From: Zoroaster sp. YZ-2022
Taxonomy: Eukaryota; Echinodermata; Asteroidea; Forcipulatida; Zoroasteridae
Reading direction: 5' to 3'
Length of the DNA: 64,000 nt
NCBI GenBank assembly: GCA_029582265.1
Contig: CM055831.1
Coordinates: forward strand, 23,512,682 to 23,576,681
Shown here: one piece after another, positions 46,211 through 58,137 of the stretch
Position numbering within the stretch: the stretch's first letter is position 1
Layout of the letters: each line of letters opens with the position of its first letter
Translations under genes and position numbers: made by a program
The notes under the pieces: generated by a model
The model's input: only the letters and a program-made list of their open reading frames with translations
Databases searched by the model: none
What the model was told of the DNA's origin: nothing

Positions 46211-47303
46211 TTAACCCTAACTCCCTAGGCCCATTTGCTTACACATAACCTGAATCCTTCCTAACTCCCTAGGCCCACTTGCTTACACATAACCTGAATC
46301 CTTCCTAACTCCCTAGGCCCACTTGCTTACACATAACCTGAATCCTTCCTAACTCCCTAGGCCCACTTGCTTACACATAACCTGAATCCTTCCTAACTCC
46401 CTAGGCCCACTTGCTTACACATAACCTGAATCCTTCCTAACTCCCTAGGCCCACCTGCTTACACATAACCTGAATCCTTCCTAACTCCCAAGGCCCATTT
46501 GCTTACACATAACCTGAATCCTTCCTAACTCCCTAGGCCCACTTGCTTACACATAACCTGAATCCTTCCTAACTCCCTAGGCCCACTTGCTTACACATAA
46601 CCTGAATCCTTCCTAACTCCCTAGGCCCACTTGCTTACACATAACCTGAATCCTTCCTAACTCCCTAGGCCCACTTGCTTACACATAACCTGAATCCTTC
46701 CTAACTCCCAAGGCCCATTTGCTTACACATAACCTGAATCCTTCCTAACTCCCTAGGCCCACTTGCTTACACATAACCTGAATCCTTCCTAACTCCCTAG
46801 GCCCACTTGCTTACACATAACCTGAATCCTTCCTAACTCCCTAGGCCCACTTGCTTACACATAACCTGAATCCTTCTTAACTCCTTAGGCCCACTTGCTT
46901 ACACATAACCTGAATCCTTCCTAACTCCCTAGGCCCACCTGCTTACACATAACCTGAATCCTTCCTAACTCCCTAGGCCCACTTGCTTACACATTTACCT
47001 GAATCCTCCAAAATCCTTCAGTAGTAAAGCAAGCACATGACATGTATGCACACATGTGTTTCTAATATGTGATGCATGTACATGGCCAGGAACCCTCCCT
47101 GCATGCATGGAGCAATAAACAGTGTCCACTGACCCAAGCCACTGGATGTACATATGTACCATGGAAAGGCAAGTATGCCTAATAACCTCAATCCTCCAAA
47201 ATCCTTCACTTTAGCAAAGAGCATGTAGCATGTAACCTCAATCCTTCAAAATCCTTCACTTTAGCAAAGAGGATTTTGGAGGATTTGGGAAGGTTAGGGT
47301 TAA
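46211..47303 (+). mobile_element. MT1 MITE with about 18 44-bp units
   Basis: TTAA at 46211-46214 and 47300-47303 with the same termini and body as the other MT1 copies. The 44-bp unit is expanded to about 17-18 copies (46220-46995). A 24-bp deletion removes part of the body near 47140. Confidence 0.88.
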
Positions 47304-47663
47304 GGCAGGATTGAGTTATAGCAAGCTTTGTAGGTAATAGACTTCTGGTAATACTTAGTGTGGGATTTTAACTTTGAAAATGTTATAACTTAGGGGTACC
47401 TAATTTTGTTCACAGATGCATCACTCCGTGGCACCATTCGTACAAGACTTACGGGTGAATATTTATATTCAATGTGTTTGCTTAAAATCCTTCATACATA
47501 CATATATTCCATTAACTAGATGAGTCTTCAGACTGCTTGGTGGAAGGGACAAATCTAACGTAGGCTTGCAGTAACACCATGTGGAAACAAGCTCGCTTCA
47601 ATATTTCCTGACATATTTACAGAGCTGCTCAGCAGAAAACATTCCAAGCAAATCATTTTATTA

Positions 47664-47979
47664 TTAACCCTCCTACTATTGCTGCACTTTAGTGGGAAGT
47701 AGCTTACAGAGGTCAAAATCAGTCAACCGCCCGTTTTGACTGTTGACACAAATGTGCACACAGGGGAATTTTGACTGGTTTTTACTGTGATTTTGACCAC
47801 CTTCAACAACACCAGACAATGCTTTTACCAGTCTAAAACGGTCGACTCATTTTGACCTGTAAATGTACTTACTACACATAAGGTTTGACAGTGTTTTGAC
47901 TTTTAAGTTCACTAGATACCTTGGCAAGTATATCAACATTTTGACTGATTTTTTACCCTTGTAGCAGTAGGAGGGTTAA
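47664..47979 (-). mobile_element. MT4 MITE, subtype 2
   Basis: Intact TTAA at both ends with CCCTCCTAC termini. The interior matches 12495-12810 when inverted. Confidence 0.82.
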
Positions 47980-48113
47980 TCGAAAAAACAGGCAACCAGG
48001 TGAAGCTAATGTATATTTTATGACAGTTTTTGCTGGTAACCAACAAAGCTATTTATTCTGTTCATCTGAAATTTCTTGTGGAGAACTGAAGAATTTTAAC
48101 AACTGAATTGGTA

Positions 48114-48203
48114 TTAACCCTAACTCCCTAGACAACAAAGCCAGTTGGAGGATTTTGAAGGATTTTTATTGTTTTAATACAATGCCTAGGGAGTTAGGGT
48201 TAA
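48114..48203. mobile_element. MT2 MITE, intact 90-bp copy
   Basis: TTAACCCTAACTCCCTAG at the left and its inverse at the right, with an interior of only about 50 bp. It serves as the empty-site reference for 51674-51890. Confidence 0.88.
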
Positions 48204-48984
48204 TTTCACGTCATGTGCTGCAAACCTTATTAGATTAATTCATTGGTTGTTGTGAAATAATGCCATCACTTTCTTTCGCCATTTCTTCAACTGTCAAAAT
48301 GTTGTTTTCAATCCAAAAATACTATTTAATGCTAGAAATAGAATCACAATTTGATTTAGAATAAAACTCCATGGTTTCCATATGTCCAGTACTTCCCAGA
48401 AATCCCGGAAATAATAATAGATATATTTTGTTGAATCCTGTGAAGTCTTTTAAAGTGCAAAAGTTGCTTTCTTCAAAATCCACTCATTTATTCCTCCCCA
48501 TTCATTTCCATTATGTGTTTCTGTGGTATAATGTACAAATGTAATCCGGGAAATATAAGTAACAAAACCACTGGTGAAGTTACAAAATTCTTTGTCCGGG
48601 AAATTCAAGAGATTGTATAAATATCAACGTGAATTTGATATCTGTTTATCACGTTCCAGTAACCCACCCCATCCCATCCCCATTCCTCACAGAAAAAAAG
48701 AAAGAAAATGCAATCATGGACCCACTGATTAGCATTTGTTTTCCCTTCTGGTTCCTTCAACCTGATTTGTGAAGCAGAGAGACAGAAGTGCCAGGGTAGG
48801 AGATTGCCTCCCTCCCATTGTTCACCATTTAGCGAGGGCTCACTTTCAATGAGCTACTAACAATATGTGCGGTACAACAAAATATAGCTATAATGAAACC
48901 GTTTGCTTCTCCACAACAAAAATGCCCTTCATTGTTTTCTCTGAGCTTTCTCTTGCTGCGGCTAAAAAGATATAAAATAATCTA

Positions 48985-49251
48985 AATCTAATCCCCTAGG
49001 TATTCTGACTAGGAACCTTCCTGAATCCTCCAAAATCTATCAGTGCACTTTTGGAAACATGCCCTTATCTTCAAAATGCACCATGCATTTTCGTTGAGCT
49101 TTCATATTCAGCACTTATGGCCTGTACTTCTTGCCAGGTAGTAATTTTGCCCCGTTTGAAGAGGCGAAAGTACCAGTTTCCAACAGTACTGAATTTTTCT
49201 CAAAAAGTGCCCCTTGGAGGATTTTGCAGGAATTGGGGTGGTTAGGGTTAA
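48985..49251 (+). mobile_element. MT3 MITE
   Basis: Same interior as the other two copies. The right end ggttagggTTAA is intact and the left end (atctaatcccctagg) is diverged. Confidence 0.78.
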
Positions 49252-50051
49252 TAAATAAAAAACAAAAGCAAACATTGGCAGAAAGTTACACCGCAAACTT
49301 TTTGATATGCCTATCTCAATATTCATGCATCTATTGGTCAAAATTTACATCATTCACGTGTTATACGAGAAGGGTATTTCTTAATCTGTATATGTACATG
49401 TACACACACATGTATGGTTATCACACCAATATTGAGGCTATGGATAACCAGGCCAGTACACAAGGGAAGGGGGAGGTCGTCAAGGCTGTATACACCTATA
49501 CTACTGGGGTCAATGTTTTTCTATTCACAAAAGAATAGTTAGTTTGAACCTCTCTGGTGTCCCTTGTGACATTGTCGCATGTCAGTTGTAAACACCTGAA
49601 GATAGAGAGGTCCAGGGGAACTAATCCACAGGAAACGCCGCGGTCTGATTCCGTGACTGCGGCCAGACTCTCCGGAACACGCCTTCTGAAAAAAAGTAAT
49701 AAATAGGTATAACACCTCTTTCACAGCTGTCTAGCTGAGCACTTAAAACTGAGGATGTTATGTCATATGGGTTGAGTCGAATTGATTGTCTGAACTTGGT
49801 TTGGTTGACCGCAATCCTGTTTGCGTGATGTTTTGACCATTTACATGTATATATGTATAATTTGACTGATGCAAATGGTTGATAGTGTCTGTGATCTACG
49901 CCTAATTGAGGATTTCCTGTTTAAAACAGCAGCTCATTTTCAGCGCTATGTTTATTTTTAGAATGTGTTTTTGTTGACATGTATCATGCTCTAATATCTT
50001 TTTCATGTCATAAATACATGATTACATGTACATGTAAATTGCAATAGCTGC

Positions 50052-50273
50052 TTAAAGGGACAATCGTCACATTCAACAGGGCATGGAATCGGAGTGCTCA
50101 GTTTAGATTAAATCAGTGACTGAAAACAATACCCCACATGACAAGGTCATATTACCGTTGCTGCTGCATAAATGAACCAGTAATTTTCAGTTGCTGTGTT
50201 CATTTTGAACTAGGACACCGATTCCATGCCCTGTTGAAAGTCTGCTCTGATTGTGATGATATGGTCCCTTTAA
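50052..50273. mobile_element. MT6 MITE, uninterrupted reference copy
   Basis: TTAA-AGGGACAATCGTCAC to ...atatggtccctTTAA, 222 bp. It is the empty-site reference for the Tc1-like insertion at 19103-19359. Confidence 0.88.
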
Positions 50274-50534
50274 TTGGATGGCTTTTTGGGGGTTTGAGCA
50301 AATGTGTATTTTCCATAACTACATGTATGGTTCATTACTCAATAGAGAGTTAGCAAATTATATGTACAAATTTGAACTTTTACCTACTCTGGGATTTACT
50401 CTGATTCATGTCTGGAAGTTCAATAATGATCATGAGAAAATTATGTTAAAGGGAAGGCCATAACATTGGATTTTCTCAAAAAACCCTAAGTGATCCACAG
50501 TTTTGCGTAAATTTAACTTTCTGTAATAATGATG

Positions 50535-50755
50535 GTATCAAACATCCCTTGAAATCTTTTCTTTCCGAGGTGCTTGAAATCTTTTCTTTCCTAGGTGCTT
50601 GAAATCTTTTCTTTCCTAGGTGCTTGAAATCTTTTCTTTCCTAGGTGCTTGAAATATTTTCTTTCCGAGGTGCTTGAAATATTTTCTTTCCTAGGTGCTT
50701 GAAATCTTTTCTTTCCGAGGTGCTTGAAATCTTTTCTTTCTGAGGTGCTATGATT
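50535..50755. repeat. 25-bp repeat, eight copies
   Basis: aggtgcttgaaatcttttct plus ttcct/ttccg, about eight copies with single-base variants. Confidence 0.95.
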
Positions 50756-50927
50756 TTTTCCTAACTGAATTTACATCTTAATAAAGATAAAAGTTGTACT
50801 TTGATCTTGTTTAATTTTGTTGGACAAATTCCACAATACAATGAATCTACAGTGGTTTGCTGATCAAACGATTTGCATGTTTTTTTTTACTACTTTCATG
50901 TGAACGACACAACATTTATTTATTACT

Positions 50928-51005
50928 ACTCAATTGAGATTCCACATGGTGTTACCGCAATTAGTCTTACTTATCATCCTCACCATGCAAAGCTACAAGT
51001 TTTAC
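50928..51005 (-). mobile_element. D120-like end next to an 81-bp array
   Basis: Inverted piece with actcaattgagattccacat and ggtgttaccgcaattagtct. It continues into caccatgcaaagctacaagt, the word used in the 64-bp array at 28325-28905. Confidence 0.6.
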
Positions 51006-51039
51006 CTATTTATTTAAGCTGAAACTCTCATAGGTTAAA

Positions 51040-51600
51040 TGTTTAATGTATATCTTGATTCAAAGAGAGTAAGCATACTCATAGAAGCAGTTTTGCCAAC
51101 ATTACCAATGTTGTACCTTCCCCTCAATGTATATCTTGATTCAAAGAGAGTAAGCATACTCATAGAAGCAGTTTTGCCAACATCACCAATGTTGTACCTT
51201 CCCCTCAATGTATATCTTGATTCAAAGAGAGTAAGCATACTCATAGAAGCAGTTTTGCCAACATCACCAATGTTGTACCTTCCCCTCAATGTATATCTTG
51301 ATTCAAAGAGAGTAAGCATACTCATAGAAGCAGTTTTGCCAACATCACCAATGTTGTGCCTTCCCCTCAATGTATATCTTGATTCAAAGAGAGTAAGCAT
51401 ACTCATAGAAGCAGTTTTGCCAACATCACCAATGTTGTGCCTTCCCTTCAATGTATATCTTGATTCAAAGAGAGTAAGCATACTCATAGAAGCAGTTTGG
51501 CCAACATCACCAATGTTGTACCTTTCCCTTTAATGTATATCTTGATTCAAAGAGAGTAAGCATACTCATAGAAGCAGTTTGGCCAACATGTCTAATGTTT
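51040..51600 (-). repeat. 81-bp tandem array, inverted
   Basis: About seven copies of the same 81-bp unit as 30805-31350 in the opposite orientation (tatatcttgattcaaagaga ... caatgttgtaccttccc). Confidence 0.95.
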
Positions 51601-51673
51601 AGCATTCCCAATAACATGTACACTGTACAGGTACATGCACAGTGTGTACATGTACATTGATAACTACAGTGTA

Positions 51674-51890
51674 TTAACCCTAACTCCATTCTCCCGAGGA
51701 CGATCAGAGCATACTGATCGAAACGTCGAGTTGTACCTCCAGTTCTTTTCAGAACTAATTACTACTCAATTGAGATTCCACATGGTGTCACCGCAATTAG
51801 TCTTACCTAACTCCCTAGGCATTGTATTAAAACAATAAAAATCCTTCAAAATCCTCCAACTGGCTTTGTTGTCTAGGGAGTTAGGGTTAA
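51674..51890. mobile_element. MT2 MITE interrupted by D120
   Basis: Inverted relative to 48114-48203 and with TTAA at both ends. It is split by a 119-bp insert at 51688-51806. Confidence 0.88.
51688..51806 (-). mobile_element. D120 element nested in an MT2 MITE
   Basis: A 119-bp insert, attctcccgag ... ttagtcttac, lies inside MT2 (51674-51890). It is flanked by the direct repeat ctaactcc at 51680-51687 and 51807-51814. The intact MT2 at 48114-48203 (read inverted) has a single ctaactcc at this place. This gives both the exact ends of D120 and an 8-bp target-site duplication. Confidence 0.88.
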
Positions 51891-52319
51891 ATGTCATTTC
51901 CATGACAATCACCCATTGAATCAGTTATTTAATTTGTATATAATCTAAACAAAAGTCTTCCAAAGGTAAATTGGTGTATATTCACAATGTTGTACCTTCC
52001 ATGATTACTGGCTTCTTGAACACACTGTCTGGTTGATGGTTTCCTTGATCATCCAATGTTGCAAACCTTCATGTCCCCACGGAATTGTGATTCAGTTTGT
52101 GTGAGCATTGTCTGAAGGGGTCATTAAATGGGCGGACATCAATAAAACTGGCTCTACAATTACTCATAATAGATAGACAGTAATAGTCAAGTACATACAC
52201 CCTAATTTCCTGATATAATTATTCTTTCCTCTTGCCCTACACGTAGACCATCTAGATTATGACCAATGCACTAGTCAATTAAACAACATTGACCAATAGG
52301 CTTGTTCTTATTGTGCTTA

Positions 52320-53590
52320 TTATGAGTATGCTTACTCTCTTTGAATCAAGATATACATTGAAGGGAAGGTACAGCATTGGTAATGTTGGCCAAACTGCTT
52401 CTATGAGTATGCTTACTCTCTTTGAATCAAGATATACATTGAAGGGAAGGTACAGCATTGGTAATGTTGGCCAAACTGCTTCTATGAGTATGCTTACTCT
52501 CTTTGAATCAAGATATACATTGATGAGAAGGTACAACATTGGTAATATTGGCAAAACTGCTTCTATGAGTATGCTTACTCTCTTTGAATCAAGATATACA
52601 TTGAAGGGAAGGTACATCATTGGTAATGTTGGCAAAACTGCTTCTATGAGTATGCTTACTCTCTTTGAATCAAGATATACATTGAAGGGAAGGTACATCA
52701 TTGGTAATGTTGGCAAAACTGCTTCTATGAGTATGCTTACTCTCTTTGAATCAAGATATACATTGAAGGGAAGGTACAACATTGGTAATATTGGCAAAAC
52801 TGCTTCTATGAGTATGCTTACTCTCTTTGAATCAAGATATACATTGAAGGGAAGGTACAACATTGGTAATATTGGCAAAACTGTTTCTATGAGTATGCTT
52901 TATACTCTCTTTGAATCAAGATATACATTAAAGGGAAGGTACAACATTGGTAATGTCGGCCAAACTGCTTCTATGAGTATGCTTACTCTCTTTGAATCAA
53001 GATATACATTGAAGGAAGGTACAACATTGGTAATATTGGCAAAACTGTTTCTATGAGTATGCTTTATACTCTCTTTGAATCAAGATATACATTAAAGGGA
53101 AGGTACAACATTGGTAATGTTGGCCAAACTGCTTCTATGAGTATGCTTACTCTCTTTGAATCAAGATATACATTAAAGGGAAGGTACAACATTGGTAATG
53201 TTGGCCAAACTGCTTCTATGAGTATGCTTACTCTCTTTGAATCAAGATATACATTGAAGGGAAAGTACAACATTGGTAATGTCGACAAAACTGCTTCTAT
53301 GAGTATGCTTACTCTCTTTGAATCAAGATATACATTGAAGGGAAGGTACAACATTGGTAATGTCGACAAAACTGCTTCTATGAGTATGCTTACTCTCTTT
53401 GAATCAAGATATACATTGAAGGGAAGGTACAACATTGGTAATGTTAGCAAAACTGTTTCTATGAGTATGCTTACTCTCTTTGAATCAAGATATACATTGA
53501 AGGGAAGGTACAACATTGGTAATGTTAGCAAAACTGTTTCTATGAGTATGCTTTATACTCTCTTTGAATCAAGATGTACATGTATTAAAC
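52320..53590 (+). repeat. 81-bp tandem array, largest copy
   Basis: About 15-16 copies of the 81-bp unit, some with a 3-bp insertion (gctttatactctc near 52898, 53060 and 53550). Because 81 is a multiple of three, both strands are open over long stretches. Confidence 0.95.
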
Positions 53591-53967
53591 AGCCATCCTG
53601 TGGAAGTTTCAGCTCATGCGGAGTCTAAGTCATGAAAAGTGTGGAAAAAGCATTCACAATTTGTACAGGTAACACTTACCTAAACTTAGTGTACATGTTC
53701 ATATTGTCTGTGTCTCTCTGAAATGAGAGCTGCTTCAGAGAGAAATGTTATTTATGATGTTGGTTCCTTTACCAACTTCCCATCAAGTGAGTTTTTGGGT
53801 AATAATTGCTTAATTTTGTAATCGGGTAATTACCAGTGTTGTACCTTCCCTTTAAGTAGACCAGGCACAATGATGATTTTATTTATAAAGTGACTTTTTG
53901 AAAAGGTTTCAGAACACTACAATTTATTTTGTGACCATTCCAGAGACACCAGGATAAACGCTTTTTT

Positions 53968-54256
53968 TTAACCCTCCTGCAATCAGTGCAATTTTTTAAA
54001 CAACCCATTCAGTGGCTACCTATGGTTACCCTTCTGTGCACTGTCACACCACTGAGATTGCAGGGTAAGGTGGTCTCCCATTGATACATTGCAAGCCATA
54101 CTATTATGTTCAAACATTTACAGTGGCCTTGGGTGGCACACAGTTGATTTTGTAAGATTACTTGGAAAGGACAGCAGGCTTGTATGTACTAAAGGTTGGT
54201 GAAGAACATATTGAAAATTTAGTGGATCGGAGTGGCCTCCATGTGTAGGAGGGTTT
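53968..54256 (+). mobile_element. MT4 MITE, subtype 3
   Basis: Left end TTAACCCTCCTGC, right end gtaggagggtttt. The interior (ggttacccttctgtgcactg, tggtctcccattgatacatt) is unrelated to subtypes 1 and 2 and matches 63752-64000 inverted. Confidence 0.72.
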
Positions 54257-54386
54257 TATACATGACCTGCAGCTTAACTTCCAAGGGCTCTACCATGCCA
54301 AAGACTTCGGTTTACTGATCTCAGACAGCCATGTGACTACAGATAATTCATAGAATGCTCTCCCATCCAAGAACTGAGGAATGCTG

Positions 54387-54608
54387 TTAACCAGTTTGCG
54401 TCGGAGGCCGTGTATACACGCAATTTGTTTTTGCACCGCGGATCGGAGAGCGTCTAAACACGCCATAGGAAACTCTGGAATATTTGTATGCATGCTCGGT
54501 AGACGTGGCCACGCGCTGTGGAAGCTTCCATTAACGTGTTTGTGTGGGAAAAAGAAACCCGCACAGTGGCCCAGAAAAACTTTTTTATTCCCGACGCGAA
54601 CTGGTTAA
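54387..54608 (-). mobile_element. MT5 MITE, second copy
   Basis: Inverted copy of the 3225-3476 element with the same ends (TTAACCAGTTTGCGTCGG and CCGACGCGAACTGGTTAA) and shared interior around the cgtggccacg motif. Confidence 0.85.
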
Positions 54609-55295
54609 TATTCCCTTTTAACTTTTACAACGTGTCTCTGGCTCTTTCATTGGGCTAACTGTCTGGGACAGTTAGTAAGAGAAGTTCTACAATCATTCTC
54701 TTATGTGCAAACCTGCTATTACTTGGAACTATAAAATTGTTCATGATCTTCTCACTTGAAACATTTTGCTCATAAATGTTTCATCACAGTCCTAAACTAT
54801 CGATCTTTCTATTCAAGCTCAAAACATTTCACTGACAAACATTTTTACCGCAGTCCCAACCTACATGCGTCAATCCTTCCACTCGACCTCAAAAACATTT
54901 CACTCACAATTTCCATCACCGCAGTCCCCACTTATTGCCATACTCTGGAAACGCCTTAATCCCAAGGTCTTGCTATGACTTACATTGCATTAGGACATTG
55001 TCAAAGTAATAACAGATTAATGTTGCGGTTTGGAGTGCAGTTTTTTTTCACAAAGAACCTTGTGTGTTGTGTGGTGTATTCACAAACTGTGTATCCAGCT
55101 GTATTTTATACCTTTAACCTCGAAGTACATATTACATGTAGGCCTACACACATTGTATGTTTTCCTAGCTGTTCCATGGAACCTCTTATTCACATTCTGT
55201 GTACAGTGTCATTTGTTTATTGGAAAATTGAAACTGCTTCATGTACAGCAAAACATGACAATAAAAATGGCAGTTTTAGATTCAAGTTCACTGTT

Positions 55296-55355
55296 TTAAA
55301 GGGACAATATCATCACGACCAACAGGGCATGGAATCAGAGTGCTAGTTTTAGATT
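55296..55355 (+). mobile_element. MT6 MITE, truncated at a SINE
   Basis: Begins TTAAAGGGACAATATCATC and stops after gctagttttagatta where the S1 tail starts. The other half is not found beyond the SINE. Confidence 0.8.
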
Positions 55356-55718
55356 AATAATAATAATAATAATGTGGACTTATATAGCGCATGTATCCAC
55401 CAAACTGGTGCTCAAGGCGCATTATATTATTACCCCTGCTCATCAGGCTCATAAATCATTCCTGAAACCATCTCAGCTCCCTGGGGAGTATACAGCTCAA
55501 TTGCTGCCATTTCAGCGCATATAGGGCTAATCAAACACAACAACCAACTCTGCCCTCACAGGTACCCATTTACCCCTGGGTGGAGAGAAGCAATTATGGT
55601 AAAGTGTCTTGCTCAAGGACACAAGTACCCCAGTTGAGGTTGGGATTCGAACCCACATTCTGACAACTCGGCCATCAGAACACAAATCCGACGCACTAAA
55701 CCGCTCGACCATGACATC
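55355..55718 (-). mobile_element. SINE S1 adjoining a truncated MT6
   Basis: Inverted copy. The (aat)n tail begins exactly where the MT6 sequence at 55296-55355 breaks off. The head ends at about 55718 (cgctcgaccatgacat). Confidence 0.85.
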
Positions 55719-56312
55719 CCAAGGGGATAATAAAAGCCAGTTTTATCCAACCAAACCCACAGTAAATACTTTTAACAATCATAAAATTTTATAAAACAGG
55801 CTACATGCACAGGGACATGTCTTTCCCACTAAAAAAGTGATGAGAAACATGGCCATTAGCATCACGCTGTAATCATTCTTGCCGCACACTGAACTACTTC
55901 AAGATTTTCTTGATCCTGCTGGATGCCTTGGTCACTGATGTGATGGACTGCAGTTGAGGGGAGATTGTTCCAGATCCTTATGCGATGTGGTCATTATTTT
56001 AAAAACACTGTTACCAGATTAAAATCAAGTTACTTTCATTCTTATGGGATGTTGATTTTTAATGCAAATTTCAATTGAAGCTTTATATGGTGGAGGGAAC
56101 TGATCTTAAACTCGATTGCAGTAGCGCTGTGTGAAAAAAAACTTGGCATTTTAATCTCCAGAGTAAAACTACAGTATAGTTATCAAAAAGTCTAGATGAT
56201 TCCATCGAGATTGCTTTTACCTACTGCTGCCACAAATCAATTTTTAATTGAATTTATTGATGCCATAGAAAACCAGTCACATTTCTTGCTTGTTTTGAAC
56301 GTTGTGTCACAG

Positions 56313-56620
56313 ATCTGGTTGTCTCCAGTTTGACAGTTGGCAGTGTCTCCCGGTCGCGCCGCTCCGTGGCCAGCTTCGCCATGCCCTCACAGTGGGCCAA
56401 CAATACAAAAACTGGACGCTCACACCACAAGAAACCACTGTCGAAGCCCCACGTGAAGCTACCAGGAAGAGAAGGACCACTGGCGAAAGAAGAAACGACA
56501 ACTACAGTCTTCGAGGAGCTGGATCTGGATGGGAGGACATCGTATTTGGAGTCGATGGTGGTACAGTTAGAAGAGACAATCACTAGAATGCAATCGACAA
56601 TCAGCAATCTCTCTAAGCAA
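56313..56620 (+). CDS. PXDN: Peroxidasin exon: processing site and coiled coil
   Basis: Joins in phase 1 across a 16.4 kb intron and reads DLVVSSLTVGSVSRSRRSVA. The RSRR-S motif (56351-56365) fits a furin-type proprotein-convertase site at the place where vertebrate peroxidasin has RGRR-S and is known to be cleaved. A basic, low-complexity stretch follows (HHKKPLSKPHVKLPGREG), then YLESMVVQLEETITRMQSTI with hydrophobic heptad spacing, matching the helical segment before the VWC domain in PXDN. Acceptor gtcacag, donor gtaagt, phase 0 out. If the donor were skipped, the frame would stop at about 56676. Confidence 0.9.
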
Positions 56621-58137
56621 GTAAGTGTCAGGTTGTCCAATCAATCTTCATATAAACTAAATCATGGGGTCAACTAGGCCTGGACGATGTCACGATAATA
56701 CCGTAACGATACGATATGACATAAAACACAATAAAGGGGGCCACTTTCCTACCGTCATGTTAGCAGTTTTTCTTATGGTTGTAATTTTTTTTTTTAATAT
56801 CTGAAACCACCCAAAAAGAATTTCAACATTTGAATAGACATGCATGCTTAACCTAAAGATAATTTGAGTTGATTATTACTATTATTTTTTTAATTACCCT
56901 AAAATTTCCATCAACAAATGGACGGAAAAGTGAGGTAACTTTTTCCGTAAAAGTTTTATGGAAATTTGAGGGTAAAAAAATAAATAAAAAAATTTAAAAA
57001 TAAAATCAACTCAAATTAGTTCTAGTATAAGCCTGCATGGCCACTCACATGTTGAAACACTTTTTGGTCGGTTTCAGGTACTTAAAAATAAATAACAACC
57101 ATTGGAAAAACTGCTAACGTGATGGATGCAAAGTGGCCCCCTTTATTGTGTTTTATGTCATATATATATTACCATGTAAAAATGAATACGAACAAGACTT
57201 TTTTCTAACCCCCACCCCCCCACCCCCCCATAAAAAACAAATCAGGAAAACCTCTGAAGAAGATCACGTATTCTTTTGCTAGGGTTATTTTAAAAGGTGC
57301 TGTCTATCTCTCTGTCTATATCATAAATCCATATGGGCAAATCCATGATTACTCACGTTACATTTTTGAGGTATTGGACCCACGCTTAATGCCATAATTT
57401 CCTTACTTATATATTTCACTCATCAGTTTTTTTTCACAGAAGTTGCATTATATAACCAGACCGTACTCGGCACAAAAAAATAATTTCAGAAGTTTGTTAT
57501 ATGTATGCTACATAACAGAAAAATGCTGGTTACAATTTTCAGACATGCATACAATGTTGTGTTTTCTCTTCTATAGCGTACATAGAACAAATTTAAGAAA
57601 TTCTTATCTTGTGTTGAGTAAGGTCTGGTTATAATGCAACTAATGTGAAAAAACTGAGGAGTGAAATATGTATTATGGCATTAACCCATATCCGCCGATC
57701 TACGTGATAACCCGTAGATATGTAAAACGCTACAAACGCTGACCTACGTGATTTTCCGTACCGTGTTTTTGTCCAATTCCAATTTACTACGTTTTTCCGA
57801 TGACTGTATTTCATGATTATAGATATGAAATTAGACAAGTCTGACATCATAATAAAGTGCATGTTCTCCTCTTTCCATCAGTATATAATGTGTCTGTGTC
57901 AGTGATTGTAATATTCTATAAACAAGGAATCTTTCTGATTGTGTGCAAAAACAATGTATCTCTGTGCGGGGGCTTAGGCACATACAGTCTTTTGTGTGTT
58001 TACATTGTTAGGCGGATATGGGTTAAGAGTGGGTCCAATACCTCAAATGTAACATAACCATGGAATTGCCCATATTTTCTTTTTTTTTGCTGCAATCTGT
58101 TCAAAATTTGCTTTTTTTCCCCCCTATATCTTTGCAG
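56621..58137. other. Intron 12
   Basis: Contains the second copy of the palindromic TA-flanked MITE (56714-57163). 57180-58137 is AT-rich with no recognisable feature before the acceptor. Confidence 0.75.
56714..57163. mobile_element. Long palindromic MITE, copy 2
   Basis: Same ends and centre as 4226-4680. Unique words next to the ends (cctaccgtca versus gcatccgtca) are swapped relative to copy 1, so it is inserted in the opposite orientation. Confidence 0.85.

Larger units (their letters stand above)
39904..56312. other. Intron 11 (16.4 kb), array-rich
   Basis: Contains a hAT-like MITE (40001-40402), a 16-bp minisatellite (41044-43495), MT3 copies (43588-43857, 48985-49251), a Tc1-like MITE (45039-45311), a 10/20-bp repeat (45396-45545), the largest MT1 (46211-47303), MT4 (47664-47979, 53968-54256), MT2 (48114-48203 and 51674-51890), MT6 (50052-50273, 55296-55355), a 25-bp repeat (50535-50755), two opposed 81-bp arrays (51040-51600, 52320-53590), MT5 (54387-54608) and SINE S1 (55355-55718). 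Alignment of the flanking exons with vertebrate PXDN leaves no gap, so no coding exon is expected inside. Confidence 0.75.

Noticed and set aside
46211..47000. CRISPR-like array of 44-bp repeats
   Set aside because: Units are contiguous with no unique spacers, and the DNA is animal; it is a minisatellite inside a MITE.
52289..53628. Long frames of 191-255 codons in the 81-bp array
   Set aside because: The unit length is a multiple of three and frames are open on both strands; treated as repeat, not gene.
56621..56676. Alternative end of the protein by retaining intron 12
   Set aside because: The donor gtaagtg is strong and the next exon continues the heptad pattern in frame, so splicing to 58138 is preferred.
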